Counted from the first letter of the stretch, positions 35,255 to 45,409 are shown. The stretch: DNA of 64,000 nucleotides from Methylobacter sp. (GCA_030699385.1 JAUYMY010000033.1:1-64000), one strand, 5' to 3'. Notes: generated by a model from the sequence alone, not told the origin. Translations and numbers: made by a program.

Positions 35255-36250
35255 ATGAGTGATTTACTCTCGCAGGCAGAAATTGATGCGCTGCTAAACG
35301 GTGTCAGTGATGGCGATATTGATACGGAGGAAGAGACCGAGTTTTATTCCGAGGCCGACACCGAAGAATTTCATGAAAAAGGAGTCGTTAGGGAGTATGA
35401 CTTTGCCAGTCAGGAAAGGATTGTTCGGGGTCGTATGCCGACCCTGGAAATGGTTAATGAACGCTTTGCCCGATTTATCCGTATTTCATTATTTAATTTT
35501 TTACGCCGTTCGGCAGAAATTTTCATTTCGGGCATTCAGGTACAAAAGTTTTCCGAGTATATACAAGGGCTGTTGGTGCCAACGAATTTAACCATTGTTC
35601 GGTTTAACCCGTTGCGCGGTAAGGCCTTGATTGTCATTGATCCGCGCCTGGTATTCACGGTAGTGGATAACTTTTTTGGTGGTGCCGGTCAATTTTATAA
35701 TCAGACTGAGGGCCGGGAATTTACGCCGACGGAAATGCGCGTGGTTCGGATTATTATCGACATGATTTTCAAGGACTTGAAAGAAGCCTGGAAGCCGGTG
35801 ATGGAGCTCGATTTTGAATATGTGAGCGCGGAAATCAATCCGCGTTTTGCCAATATTATCGGCCCTGGAGAAATTATCGTCATTTCCACCATTCATGTTG
35901 AATTAGAAGGCGGCGGCGGTGATGTCAATATTGCCATGCCTTATGCGATGCTGGAGCCTATCAGAGAGTTGCTCGACGCCATCAGTAGCGACAGCGGTGA
36001 GGTTGATGACGGCTGGCAAATGGCGCTGCGTAATGAAGTATTGCGGGCTGAGGTGAGCATAAACAGTCTGTTGGTGGAAAAAAGTATGACCATAAGGGAC
36101 GTGATGCGGCTAAAAAAAGGTGATGTGATCCCTATCGATATGCCGGAAACGGTGATCCTTAAAGCCGAGGGAATCCCGGTGTTTGAAGGCAAGGTGGGCA
36201 TATCCGATGGTAATTATGCGGTACAAATTATTGATAAAGTGAAAAATTAA
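35255..36250 (+). CDS. fliM: flagellar motor switch protein FliM
   Basis: A 331-residue C-ring protein that binds phospho-CheY and sets rotation direction. The N-terminal CheY-binding peptide LLSQAEIDALLNGV is intact, so a chemotaxis system must exist elsewhere in the genome. The CheC-like middle domain (about 45-235) and the C-terminal SpoA domain (about 250-325, VLKAEGIPVFEGKVGISDGN) follow. Confidence 0.96.
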   Translation: MSDLLSQAEIDALLNGVSDGDIDTEEETEFYSEADTEEFHEKGVVREYDFASQERIVRGRMPTLEMVNERFARFIRISLFNFLRRSAEIFISGIQVQKFSEYIQGLLVPTNLTIVRFNPLRGKALIVIDPRLVFTVVDNFFGGAGQFYNQTEGREFTPTEMRVVRIIIDMIFKDLKEAWKPVMELDFEYVSAEINPRFANIIGPGEIIVISTIHVELEGGGGDVNIAMPYAMLEPIRELLDAISSDSGEVDDGWQMALRNEVLRAEVSINSLLVEKSMTIRDVMRLKKGDVIPIDMPETVILKAEGIPVFEGKVGISDGNYAVQIIDKVKN

Positions 36251-36295
36251 CGCCGGACAGGGTTTGATGATAACAATGTTGAGTTGGGAAATAAG

Positions 36296-36676
36296 ATGAG
36301 TGAATATTCAAATACATCCGGCAATGCAGGCGCCGGTGATGATTTTGAGGCGGCTGCGTTCCAGGAGTTTAATGATCAGTTCGACGATAACAATGCCCAT
36401 GCAAATGTGGGCGATGAGGTTAATCTTGATGTTATTTTGGATGTCCCCGTCACTATTTCGATGGAAATTGGTCGGACACAGATTAACATCAGGAATCTTT
36501 TACAGCTTAACCAGGGCTCGGTTGTTGAGCTGGAGCGTTTTGCCGGTGAACCGCTGGATGTATTGGTCAACGGTACGCTGATTGCGCATGGTGAAGTGGT
36601 GGTGATTAATGACAAATTCGGCATTCGCTTAACCGATGTTATCAGTCCGTCAGAACGGGTTAAACGCTTAGCCTGA
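36296..36676 (+). CDS. fliN: flagellar motor switch protein FliN
   Basis: A 126-residue C-ring protein. The SpoA domain is at the C-terminus (LDVPVTISMEIGRTQINIRN then LNQGSVVELERFAGEPLDVL). The N-terminal 45 residues are acidic and disordered. ATG 36296 with GGGA upstream is preferred over a TTG at 36284. fliO starts inside its stop codon. Confidence 0.95.
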   Translation: MSEYSNTSGNAGAGDDFEAAAFQEFNDQFDDNNAHANVGDEVNLDVILDVPVTISMEIGRTQINIRNLLQLNQGSVVELERFAGEPLDVLVNGTLIAHGEVVVINDKFGIRLTDVISPSERVKRLA

Positions 36677-37122
36677 TGCTGGGAAAAATCATAAGCGCAG
36701 TTTTGTTGTCCGGCTGGTTTACCGCCTGCTTTGCCGTACTGCCAAATAGCGATGCGCCGAAACAAGCGGTCAGAACAGTGTCTTCCGGCGATATGTTGCA
36801 GTGGGGCGTTGGGCTGTTGCTGGTTTTGGCGGTATTTTTTTTCTGTGTCTGGGTCATGCGTAAGTTGGGCGGATTTAGTGTCGGCGGTAGCGAAAAAATG
36901 CGTGTCGTTGGCGGTCTGTCATTGGGGATGCGGGAAAAAGTCATTTTGCTTCAGGTTGGTAAAAAACAGCTTATTTTGGGCGTGACACCCGGACGTATAG
37001 AGGCGCTGCATGTGCTTGAAGGTGAGGATTGTTTGAATAAGGACGAGTCAATAGCGCCGCCGCTGGACGGCGGTTTTGCGCACAAACTGGCACGCGTGAT
37101 GAAAGGGCGAGTCGATGCTTAA
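36676..37122 (+). CDS. fliO: flagellar biosynthetic protein FliO
   Basis: A 148-residue membrane protein that helps assemble the FliP ring of the export gate. A hydrophobic N-terminus (about 1-18), one membrane helix (about 40-60, [19 protein letters not shown]) and a small cytoplasmic domain with [20 protein letters not shown]-like sequence typical of FliO. It overlaps fliN by 1 bp and fliP by 8 bp. Confidence 0.88.
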   Translation: MLGKIISAVLLSGWFTACFAVLPNSDAPKQAVRTVSSGDMLQWGVGLLLVLAVFFFCVWVMRKLGGFSVGGSEKMRVVGGLSLGMREKVILLQVGKKQLILGVTPGRIEALHVLEGEDCLNKDESIAPPLDGGFAHKLARVMKGRVDA

Positions 37123-37870
37123 CAGTCTAGGTTTTCGTCTTTTATTGATCGGCATGGCGCTGCTGTGGGTCGATGCACCTGCGTTAGCCGCCGGGATTGA
37201 AGCAGTCACGGTGACGACCGGCAAGCAAGGTGGACAAACTTACACGGTCACCATTCAGATTCTGGCGTTGATGACACTGTTAACGGTGTTACCGGCGTTG
37301 TTGCTGACGATGACCTCGTTTACCCGCATCATGATAGTGCTCAGTTTATTGCGTACCGCGTTAGGCACCGGGCAGGCGCCGAGTAATCAGGTATTATTGG
37401 GACTGTCTTTATTTTTGACCATTTTCATTATGATGCCGGTGTTTGATAAGGTGAATGCCGAAGCGGTGCAGCCTTATCTGGAAGAGAAAATCGATGTCAC
37501 CGTGGCCATTGAAAAAGCCTCCGAGCCGTTTCGGCAATTTATGCTCAAACAGACCCGCGAGTCTGATTTGGAATTATTTATCAGAATTTCCGGCAACGCA
37601 GAGATTGAGTCGGCTGACAACGTGCCATTTTCGTTATTGTTACCGGCTTTTGTGACCAGCGAATTGAAAACGGCCTTTCAGATAGGCTTTTTGATTTTCC
37701 TGCCTTTTTTGATCATCGATTTAGTGGTGGCCAGCGTACTGATGTCGATGGGTATGATGATGCTGTCACCGATGATTATTTCCCTGCCGTTTAAAATCAT
37801 GCTGTTTGTGCTCGCCGATGGTTGGGCTTTGATTATGGAAATGTTGGCGGCGAGTTTTTATGTTAGTTGA
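37115..37870 (+). CDS. fliP: flagellar export gate protein FliP
   Basis: A 251-residue export-gate protein made with a cleavable signal peptide (about 1-26, ending DAPALAA). It has four membrane helices and the FliP marks [35 protein letters not shown] and [20 protein letters not shown]. Part of the FliPQR pore. Confidence 0.95.
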   Translation: MLNSLGFRLLLIGMALLWVDAPALAAGIEAVTVTTGKQGGQTYTVTIQILALMTLLTVLPALLLTMTSFTRIMIVLSLLRTALGTGQAPSNQVLLGLSLFLTIFIMMPVFDKVNAEAVQPYLEEKIDVTVAIEKASEPFRQFMLKQTRESDLELFIRISGNAEIESADNVPFSLLLPAFVTSELKTAFQIGFLIFLPFLIIDLVVASVLMSMGMMMLSPMIISLPFKIMLFVLADGWALIMEMLAASFYVS

Positions 37871-37884
37871 GGGCTGGTCAGTTT

Positions 37885-38154
37885 ATGGTTCCTGAAACTA
37901 TTTATATGGTTGGACAGGAGGCGATGATTGTTGCAATCAAGCTGACTGCGCCGGTATTGTTGCCTTCTTTGGCGGTCGGCCTGATTGTGGCGATGTTTCA
38001 GGCGGCTACCCAAATCAATGAAGCGACACTGACATTTGTACCCAAGGTTATTGTTATCGGGGTGGTGCTCATGCTGATGGGGCCGGCGATGCTGCAAATG
38101 TTCCTGGATTATTTTCAGGCTCTGATCAGGGATATTCCGCATTTGATTGGTTGA
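37885..38154 (+). CDS. fliQ: flagellar export gate protein FliQ
   Basis: An 89-residue two-helix membrane protein of the FliPQR gate. ATG 37885 (MVPETIYMVGQEAMIVAIKL) gives the family length; the longer TTG frame from 37867 is less likely. VGLIVAMFQAATQINEATLT is the conserved loop. Confidence 0.94.
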   Translation: MVPETIYMVGQEAMIVAIKLTAPVLLPSLAVGLIVAMFQAATQINEATLTFVPKVIVIGVVLMLMGPAMLQMFLDYFQALIRDIPHLIG

Positions 38155-38931
38155 ATGTTGAATCTTAGCGAAGAGCAAATTATCCGGCAGGTAGCGCTAT
38201 TTATCTGGCCGTTAATGCGAATCAGCGCGATGTTTGTATCGGTGCCGTTGTTCAGCATTAAAGCGGTGCCGGCGCGCGTCAGGCTGATTCTTTCGGTGGT
38301 GATAACATTGGTGGTGATGCCCTTGCTGCCGCCTTTGCCGGCTGTTGATATGTTCAGTTACAGCGGGTTCATGATGGCGATTACGCAAATTATGATCGGT
38401 TTGACCACGGGCTTTATTTTGCAGCTGGTGTTTGCCAGCGTGGTTTTTGCCGGGCAGAGCATTGCCCTGAGCATGGGCTTGGGCTTTTCGACTATGGTTG
38501 ATCCGCAAAGCGGGCAGCAAATGCCGGTTATTGCGCAATTTTATACCGTGACCACCACGTTAATTTTTATCAGTTTGGATGGGCACCTGGTGTTGATACA
38601 AATGTTGCTGGACAGTTTTAGAACGTTGCCGATTGGTATTGAAGGCATCGACAAGGCCGGTATTTGGTCAATTTTGGCCTGGAGCAGCCGGATGTTTGCC
38701 GGCGGTTTGTTGTTGGCGTTGCCGGTTATTGCCAGTTTGTTATTGGTTAATATTATTTTTGGTGTGGCAGCCAGATCGGCACCGCAATTGCAGATTTTTT
38801 CGGTAGGTTTTCCGGTGACCTTGATGCTGGGCATGATGCTGGTTTGGAAAACGTTGCCCGATTTGCTTGAGCAATTTTCCGGACAGCTAACCGATGGCTA
38901 TGATTTCATCGGTCAGTTGCTGCGCCTGTAG
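38155..38931 (+). CDS. fliR: flagellar export gate protein FliR
   Basis: A 258-residue membrane protein with about seven hydrophobic segments, the third part of the FliPQR gate. RISAMFVSVPLFSIKAVPAR near the start and GLGFSTMVDPQSGQQMPVIA in the middle match FliR. Its start codon directly follows the fliQ stop. Confidence 0.94.
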   Translation: MLNLSEEQIIRQVALFIWPLMRISAMFVSVPLFSIKAVPARVRLILSVVITLVVMPLLPPLPAVDMFSYSGFMMAITQIMIGLTTGFILQLVFASVVFAGQSIALSMGLGFSTMVDPQSGQQMPVIAQFYTVTTTLIFISLDGHLVLIQMLLDSFRTLPIGIEGIDKAGIWSILAWSSRMFAGGLLLALPVIASLLLVNIIFGVAARSAPQLQIFSVGFPVTLMLGMMLVWKTLPDLLEQFSGQLTDGYDFIGQLLRL

Positions 38932-38939
38932 ATTAGCGT

Positions 38940-40067
38940 ATGGCAGATAACGACGACGATAAAACCGAAGAACCCACCAGCAAGCGTCTGGCGGACGCAA
39001 AAAAGAAAGGTCAGATTGCCCGTTCACGGGAACTGAATACCTTTGCGATGCTGATAGCCAGTGCGACATTTTTGCTGATGCAGGGGCAGAAACTGGGCGA
39101 AGGTTTGATCGAGTTAATGCGCACTCAGTTTCAATTAAGCCGGGCGGTTATTTTTGATCCCGCGAGTCCGGCTCTTCATTTTAAGCAGGTGATGATAGAT
39201 GGCCTGATGTTGTTGGTGCCGTTTTTTATCTTGCTGATTTTTGTCGCCATTGTTGCTCCCATATCCATGGGCGGCTGGGTGTTTAGCTGGGAGGCGATTG
39301 CTTTTAAGGCGTCAAAAATGAACCCCATTACCGGCTTTGGCCGAATTTTTGCGGTGCGGGGGCTGATCGAATTATTTAAAGCGATGTTAAAAATTGGCCT
39401 GGTTTTTGCTGTATCAATGGCATTGTACAAGTCTTTTATCGGTGAGTTACTCGGTTTGGGTGCTGAGCCGATTGACAAGGCAATTCATCACGCGCTGACG
39501 ATTATCAGTACGTGTATTTTAATACTCAGCAGCTCGTTGATACTGGTTGCGCTGATTGATGTGCCTTACCAGCTGTGGGATCACAGTAAGAAGTTGAAAA
39601 TGTCCAAGCAGGAAATCAAGGATGAAAATAAACAATCAGAAGGTAGTCCCGAGATAAAGGGCCGGCAACGCCGGATGCAGATGGAAATGGCGCAAGGCCG
39701 GATGATGGCGGAAGTACCCAAGGCCGATGTTATTGTCACCAATCCCAGTCATTATGCAGTTGCCTTACGCTATGACCAAAATTCCAATAGTGCGCCAAAA
39801 CTGGTCGCCAAAGGTGTCGATTTGATTGCCGCGCAAATCCGTAATGTCGCAATAGCCGCTGACGTGCCGCTGGTGGCATCGCCGCCGTTGGCGCGCGCCT
39901 TGTATTATTCGACCGAGCTTGATCGGGAAATTCCGCAGGGGCTTTATTTGGCGGTAGCGCAAATATTGGCTTATGTGTATCAGCTAAAAGCGGCGGAGAA
40001 AAACGACTGGCGGCCGCCAGTGCCACCTGAAGACATCAGCGTACCTGACGAATTTAAACGGGATTAG
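38940..40067 (+). CDS. flhB: flagellar export switch protein FlhB
   Basis: A 375-residue protein with four membrane helices (about 30-215) and a cytoplasmic autoprotease domain that switches export from hook to filament. The start EEPTSKRLADAKKKGQIARS is diagnostic. The cleavage motif is N268-P269-S270-H271 rather than the common NPTH, a conservative change at the P+1 threonine. Confidence 0.95.
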   Translation: MADNDDDKTEEPTSKRLADAKKKGQIARSRELNTFAMLIASATFLLMQGQKLGEGLIELMRTQFQLSRAVIFDPASPALHFKQVMIDGLMLLVPFFILLIFVAIVAPISMGGWVFSWEAIAFKASKMNPITGFGRIFAVRGLIELFKAMLKIGLVFAVSMALYKSFIGELLGLGAEPIDKAIHHALTIISTCILILSSSLILVALIDVPYQLWDHSKKLKMSKQEIKDENKQSEGSPEIKGRQRRMQMEMAQGRMMAEVPKADVIVTNPSHYAVALRYDQNSNSAPKLVAKGVDLIAAQIRNVAIAADVPLVASPPLARALYYSTELDREIPQGLYLAVAQILAYVYQLKAAEKNDWRPPVPPEDISVPDEFKRD

Positions 40068-40073
40068 CAAGGT

Positions 40074-42170
40074 ATGGATTTCACTAAATTTAAAGCCGCA
40101 TTGGGGATATTGGGCAAGGCCGAATTGGGCGCTCCCATGGTGATTATCATGGTGCTGGCAATGCTGATATTGCCGTTGCCGGCCTTCGTGCTCGACCTGT
40201 TTTTTACCTTCAATATCGCTTTCTCGTTAATCATCCTGCTGGTTGTTGTCTATACGATAAAGCCGCTGGAATTTGCCTCATTCCCCACCGTTATCCTGTT
40301 GGCGACTATTCTGCGACTGGCGCTGAACGTGGCTTCGACGCGGGTCGTTTTAATCGATGGTCATAAAGGTGGCGATGCCGCCGGTAAAGTGATTGAGGCC
40401 TTCGGCGCCTTTGTTATCGGCGGTAATTTTGCTGTCGGTCTGGTGGTTTTTGCCATCCTGATTATTATTAATTTCATGGTGGTCACCAAAGGCGCGGGGC
40501 GTATTGCCGAGGTGGGCGCGCGGTTTACCTTGGATGCGATGCCGGGCAAGCAAATGGCGATTGACGCCGATTTGAATGCCGGTTTATTGACGCAGGATCA
40601 GGCGCGTGAACGTCGCGCCGAAGTCGCTACCGAAGCCGATTTTTACGGCTCTATGGACGGTGCCAGTAAATTTGTTCGGGGCGATGCGATTGCCGGTATT
40701 ATCATTTTATTTGTCAACATGATCGGCGGCTTAGCCATTGGTGTGGCGCAGCATGGCTTGAGTTTTGCCGAGGCCGGCGAGATTTATGTGTTGCTGTCTA
40801 TCGGTGACGGCTTGGTCGCGCAGATTCCTTCGTTGCTGTTATCAACCGCCTCGGCGCTGGTAGTGACTAAAGTCGGCAGCAGCGGCGAAAATATCGGCCA
40901 ACAGGTCACCACGCAGCTGTTTGCTAATCCCAAAGCGTTGATGGTGACTGCAGCTGTGGTCGGCGCGCTGGGTATTATTCCGGGGATGCCGAATGTGGTG
41001 TTTATCCTGCTGGCACTGACCTTGGCCGGTTCCGGTTATTTGATTGATAAGAAAAAGAAAGACGCCGAACTGGTCAGTCTCGATTATCCGCAAGATTTGC
41101 TGCCAACCAGTGCGCCTGAAGTTAAGGAATTGGGCTGGGATGACGTGATGCCGGTCGATGTGGTTGGCCTGGAAGTCGGTTACCGGCTGATTCCGTTGGT
41201 GGACAAAAATCAGGGCGGGCAGTTGATGGTGCGTATTAAGGGTGTGCGTAAAAAACTATCGCAGGAATTGGGTTTTTTAATTCCCTCGGTACATATTCGC
41301 GACAACCTTGATTTAAGCCCGACCGCGTACCGGATTTCGCTGATGGGCGTGACGGTCGGTGAGGCCGAGATTATGCCGGAAATGGAGATGGCGATTAATC
41401 CGGGGCGTGTTTTTGGTACCTTGAACGGACGTGCCTGTAAAGACCCCGCTTTTGGTCTGGAGGCGGTTTGGATAGAACCAAATCAAAAAGATTATGCGCA
41501 AACGCTGGGTTATACCGTGGTTGACCCCGGCACCGTGGTGGCAACACATTTGAGTCATCTGTTACAGTCTCATGCCCATGAGTTGTTGGGATATGAAGAG
41601 GCGCATAAAATACTCGACAATCTGGCCAAGTCGGCGCCTAAACTGGTTGAAGATTTGGTGCCAAAGACCTTGCCGCTGGGCGTCGTGGTCAAGGTCTTGC
41701 AAAATCTGCTGCAAGAACAAGTACCGATTCGGGATATGCGTACCATCGTCGAAACTTTGGCGGAGTTCGGGCTGAGAAGTCAAGATCCCGACATCTTGAC
41801 CTCGGCGGTGCGATCCTCATTGGGCCGATTAATTGTTCATGAAATCAGCGGGATGCAGGATGAACTTCCGGTTATTACGTTGGATGGGGAGTTGGAACAG
41901 TTGTTGCATAAATCTTTACAAACGGCAGGCGAAAGCGGTGTTGGGATAGAACCGGGGTTAGCAGAACAAATGCATACATCGTTACAAGAAAGTGTGCAAA
42001 AAATGGAAATGGAAGGGCAAACAGCGGTATTGTTGGTTTCTTCTTATATCCGCCCTTGGTTAGCCCGATTCGTTCGCCATTCCATTCCTGGATTACATGT
42101 CTTGGCATACAATGAAATACCCGCTGATCGTCAGATTAAAGTGGTTTCAACAGTCGGACGACGGACATAG
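40074..42170 (+). CDS. flhA: flagellar export gate protein FlhA
   Basis: A 698-residue protein with eight N-terminal membrane helices (about 18-320) and a large cytoplasmic domain (about 350-698) forming the nonameric ring that receives chaperone-substrate complexes. The conserved FHIPEP-type loop is present (ARFTLDAMPGKQMAIDADLN, GLLTQDQARERRAEVATEAD). Length matches the family. Confidence 0.96.
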   Translation: MDFTKFKAALGILGKAELGAPMVIIMVLAMLILPLPAFVLDLFFTFNIAFSLIILLVVVYTIKPLEFASFPTVILLATILRLALNVASTRVVLIDGHKGGDAAGKVIEAFGAFVIGGNFAVGLVVFAILIIINFMVVTKGAGRIAEVGARFTLDAMPGKQMAIDADLNAGLLTQDQARERRAEVATEADFYGSMDGASKFVRGDAIAGIIILFVNMIGGLAIGVAQHGLSFAEAGEIYVLLSIGDGLVAQIPSLLLSTASALVVTKVGSSGENIGQQVTTQLFANPKALMVTAAVVGALGIIPGMPNVVFILLALTLAGSGYLIDKKKKDAELVSLDYPQDLLPTSAPEVKELGWDDVMPVDVVGLEVGYRLIPLVDKNQGGQLMVRIKGVRKKLSQELGFLIPSVHIRDNLDLSPTAYRISLMGVTVGEAEIMPEMEMAINPGRVFGTLNGRACKDPAFGLEAVWIEPNQKDYAQTLGYTVVDPGTVVATHLSHLLQSHAHELLGYEEAHKILDNLAKSAPKLVEDLVPKTLPLGVVVKVLQNLLQEQVPIRDMRTIVETLAEFGLRSQDPDILTSAVRSSLGRLIVHEISGMQDELPVITLDGELEQLLHKSLQTAGESGVGIEPGLAEQMHTSLQESVQKMEMEGQTAVLLVSSYIRPWLARFVRHSIPGLHVLAYNEIPADRQIKVVSTVGRRT

Positions 42171-42186
42171 CACATGAGGCTAGATT

Positions 42187-43797
42187 ATGAAAATTAAACG
42201 TTTTTTTGCACCCGATATACGCCAAGCCATGCGAATGGTGAAAGAAGAGCTCGGCGCGGATGCGGTCATTATGTCAAACAAGTCGGTTGACGGCGGTGTT
42301 GAAATTGTTGCGGCGCGTGATTTTGATGAGCAATTGATTCAAAGCAAGCTGCACAAAGAGGCTGAGCCACAACAGGCTGCCACACAAACCAGAAAACTTG
42401 ACTTGCCTGATTTTGAAGCGGAAAAAAATCGTTTGCATGTGCTAAGCAGCCAAAGAAAACAAAGTGCCGAGGGCTTTGTGCCAGAGCGCCCTGCAATGGA
42501 ACGTCCTGCGGTGCGCTCTTATCAGTTTCCTACCGAGCGCGATACGTCTGCGGTGAACGGCAATCGCTCAGCTCAGTTTGCTAATGAACGCGACACTTCC
42601 ACCATCCCTGGCGGTCGGTCGAATCGGTTCCCTACCGATTCCGACACTTCCACCATCCCTGGCGGTCGCCGGAATGTTGATCAGTATGTGGGTTATGCGG
42701 AAAAAGTGCATTTGCGCGGCAATCTGGAAACGGTCGCCGCCAAACCCGCCAATAATTCGGCACGGCCTAACACCAATGCCAGACCGGTAGCACCGACTCC
42801 AATGCCAAGGCCGCAACCCGTTGAAAGGCCTATGCAAATAGCCATGCCAGTGGAAAAGCCAAACAGTGCGGCGGATAATTTGTTGCTGGAAATGAGCAAA
42901 GAACTGAAATCATTAAGATCGGCGATGGATTCTAAATTATCCAATGTCAGCTGGGCGCATACTACGCAAACCAATCCGGTCAGAGCTGATTTGTTACAAC
43001 GTTTGGCAGGGATGAGTATTTCAAGAAAATTGAGTGTCAAAATTGCCAACCGCTTTGCCAATCATACCGATGCCGAAATGGTGTTTAACCAAGCACAAGA
43101 ATTGCTGGCTAAGGTATTGCCGGTTGCGGATGACGATTTATTGCAGTACGGCGGCATTGCCGCTTTAGTTGGCCCTACCGGCGTTGGCAAAACCACGACC
43201 ATTGCCAAATTGGCGGCTAAATTTATTTTAAAACACGGCCCTAGACAAGTGGCTTTAATTACCACCGATAATTACCGGATTGGCGCCCACGAGCAATTGA
43301 ATACTTACGGTCGGATTCTTGACGTTCCGGTTCGGGTGGCATCGAGTGCGGCCGAGTTGCATCATCTTATTAATGGCTTTGCAGACAAACGCTTGATTTT
43401 GATTGATACTGCTGGCATGAGCCAACGCGATATGAAACTGGTCGAGCAGATTAATACCCTGCAACAAAGCGGACAAGCCATTAAAACTTATCTGGTGATG
43501 TCGGCCGCGACTGAATACAAAGCGATGAATGAAATCATTAAATCTTTCCAGGTTTTTGAACCACAAGCCAGTATTTTGACTAAACTTGATGAAGCAGCAA
43601 CAGTGGGTTCGGCAATTTCTTCAATCATAGAACATAACCTGCCGTTGTCTTTTATTGCCGATGGTCAGCAAGTACCTGAAGATATGCACAATCCTTGTGC
43701 CCGGACTTTAGTCGCGCAATGCGTGGCCGAGCTGGAAATGGAAAGCGACTATAACGATGTCAATAACGAAGCTTGGGCGGCGCAAGGCTATGCATAA
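42187..43797 (+). CDS. flhF: signal-recognition-particle-type GTPase FlhF
   Basis: A 536-residue GTPase that places the flagellum at the cell pole. The N-terminal basic domain (MKIKRFFAPDIRQAMRMVKE) is followed by a low-complexity linker with three copies of a 17-residue repeat (about 111-161), then the N and G domains (about 270-520). GTP-binding motifs: VGPTGVGKTTTIAKLA, LITTDNYRIGAHEQL, LIDTAGMSQRDM and LTKLDEA. The linker is longer than usual. flhG overlaps its end. Confidence 0.95.
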   Translation: MKIKRFFAPDIRQAMRMVKEELGADAVIMSNKSVDGGVEIVAARDFDEQLIQSKLHKEAEPQQAATQTRKLDLPDFEAEKNRLHVLSSQRKQSAEGFVPERPAMERPAVRSYQFPTERDTSAVNGNRSAQFANERDTSTIPGGRSNRFPTDSDTSTIPGGRRNVDQYVGYAEKVHLRGNLETVAAKPANNSARPNTNARPVAPTPMPRPQPVERPMQIAMPVEKPNSAADNLLLEMSKELKSLRSAMDSKLSNVSWAHTTQTNPVRADLLQRLAGMSISRKLSVKIANRFANHTDAEMVFNQAQELLAKVLPVADDDLLQYGGIAALVGPTGVGKTTTIAKLAAKFILKHGPRQVALITTDNYRIGAHEQLNTYGRILDVPVRVASSAAELHHLINGFADKRLILIDTAGMSQRDMKLVEQINTLQQSGQAIKTYLVMSAATEYKAMNEIIKSFQVFEPQASILTKLDEAATVGSAISSIIEHNLPLSFIADGQQVPEDMHNPCARTLVAQCVAELEMESDYNDVNNEAWAAQGYA

Positions 43798-44662
43798 TCA
43801 ATTTGATCAAGCAGCTGGAATAAGAAAAATGAATAACATCAAACCAGTGCGCGTGTTTGCCATTACCAGCGGCAAAGGCGGCGTAGGCAAGACCAATTTG
43901 TCGGTTAACATCGGCATTGCGATGGCGCAAACGGGGCAACGGGTGGTGTTAATGGATGCCGACATGGGCTTGGCGAATGTTGATATTTTGTTGGGTGTTT
44001 ACCCTAAATTCAACCTGTCGCATGTTCTGTCAGGGGAAAAAACGCTGGATGAAATCATGATAGACGGCCCGGCCGGTTTGCGAGTGATTCCCGGCGCTTC
44101 GGGTATTCAGAAAATGTCTGAATTGACCACACTTGAACAGGCTGCGGTCATTCATGCTTTTAGCGAGATTGACCAGGATATTGATGTTCTGATTGTCGAT
44201 ACCGCCGCCGGTATCTCGGCCAGTGTGGTCAATTTTGCCCGCGCCTGCCAGGAGATTATCGTGGTGGTCTGTGACGAGCCGACCTCGTTAACCGATGCTT
44301 ATGCCTTCATTAAGCTGCTGAACCGGGATTACGGCTTGTCGCATTTTCATGTGATAACGAATATGGTGCAAAGCGTGCAGCAAGGTCAAGCGCTGTTTCA
44401 GAAATTGAACAAGGTTACCGACCGTTATCTGGATGTCACCCTGAAGTTTGCCGGCGCTGTGCCTTACGATGAATATTTGCGTAAATCGGTACAAAAACAA
44501 ATGCCGGTGGTGATGGGTTTTCCTCAAAGCAAGGCAGCGCTGGCGCTAAAATCGGTTGCCGCCAGAATTAGTAATTGGCCGGTTAAATCCCAGGCCGGCG
44601 GTTATATTGAATTTTTTATTGAAAGAATGATCCAGTACGGATCGCAAAAGGATGTCGCATGA
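43790..44662 (+). CDS. flhG: MinD-like ATPase FlhG/FleN
   Basis: A 290-residue ParA/MinD ATPase that limits flagellar number by antagonising FlhF and FleQ. Start ATG 43790 (MHNQFDQAAGIRKM), with CAAGG upstream, overlaps flhF by 8 bp. The N-terminal DQAAGIR is the conserved FlhF-activating motif. The deviant Walker A is SGKGGVGKTNLSVNIG; Walker B-type IVDTAAGIS and the membrane-targeting C-terminal helix are present. Confidence 0.94.
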   Translation: MHNQFDQAAGIRKMNNIKPVRVFAITSGKGGVGKTNLSVNIGIAMAQTGQRVVLMDADMGLANVDILLGVYPKFNLSHVLSGEKTLDEIMIDGPAGLRVIPGASGIQKMSELTTLEQAAVIHAFSEIDQDIDVLIVDTAAGISASVVNFARACQEIIVVVCDEPTSLTDAYAFIKLLNRDYGLSHFHVITNMVQSVQQGQALFQKLNKVTDRYLDVTLKFAGAVPYDEYLRKSVQKQMPVVMGFPQSKAALALKSVAARISNWPVKSQAGGYIEFFIERMIQYGSQKDVA

Positions 44663-45387
44663 GTGGTGTGGCGATGTACACTTCGGTCCAAACTGGAGGC
44701 ACCGATGAACGTGTCATGCAGCATGCACCCTTAGTTAAGCGCATTGCCTACCATTTATTAAACCGGCTGCCGGATTCCGTTCAGGTCGACGACTTGATTC
44801 AAGCCGGAATGCTCGGCTTACTGGAAGCGATTAAAAATTACGACACTTCGCAGGGGGCAAGTTTCGATACTTACGCCGGTATCCGCATCCGTGGCTCTAT
44901 GCTTGACGAAGTCAGGCGTAGCGACTGGACGCCGCGTTCTGTGCATAAAAAATCGCGCATGGTCAGTGATGCGATTCGGGTGATTGAAAACAAAACCGGA
45001 CATGAGGCGAAAGATACCGAGGTCGCTGAATATTTAGGCATCGCGCTTGATGAATATAATCATATCCTGCAAGATTCCAGCAGTTGCCGCGTATTCAGTG
45101 TCGAAGAATTGGCTGAAGATGGCGATCATTATCTTGACGTGACGCTGGCGCAGGACGAAGGCCTGGCCGAAGGCTTAACGCGTCAAAGTTTTGAACAGGC
45201 CTTGGCAAATGCGATTAAGGGCCTGCCGGAACGCGAACGGCTGGTCATCTCGCTTTATTATGATGAAGAACTTAATTTGCGCGAAATCGGCGAAATTTTG
45301 AATGTCAGCGAATCCAGGGTCAGCCAGATCAGCACACAAGCGGTATTAAGGCTACGCTCAAGATTGGCGGATTGGACGCGTGATTGA
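44659..45387 (+). CDS. fliA: flagellar sigma factor FliA (sigma-28)
   Basis: A 242-residue sigma factor for late flagellar genes. Region 2 has LPDSVQVDDLIQAGMLGLLE and DTYAGIRIRGSMLDEVRRSD; region 4 has LPERERLVISLYYDEELNLR and the helix-turn-helix NVSESRVSQI. ATG 44659 overlaps the flhG stop as ATGA. In Pseudomonas the cheY-cheZ-cheA-cheB genes follow, but here motC follows directly. Confidence 0.95.
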   Translation: MSGVAMYTSVQTGGTDERVMQHAPLVKRIAYHLLNRLPDSVQVDDLIQAGMLGLLEAIKNYDTSQGASFDTYAGIRIRGSMLDEVRRSDWTPRSVHKKSRMVSDAIRVIENKTGHEAKDTEVAEYLGIALDEYNHILQDSSSCRVFSVEELAEDGDHYLDVTLAQDEGLAEGLTRQSFEQALANAIKGLPERERLVISLYYDEELNLREIGEILNVSESRVSQISTQAVLRLRSRLADWTRD

Positions 45388-45409
45388 CGGGTATTTTGGC
45401 CGCTAAACA

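Noticed and set aside
45395-45409. Sigma-28 -10-like GCCGCTAA before motC
   Set aside because: It lies only about 5-10 bases before the start codon and has no matching -35, so a transcript from it would lack a leader.
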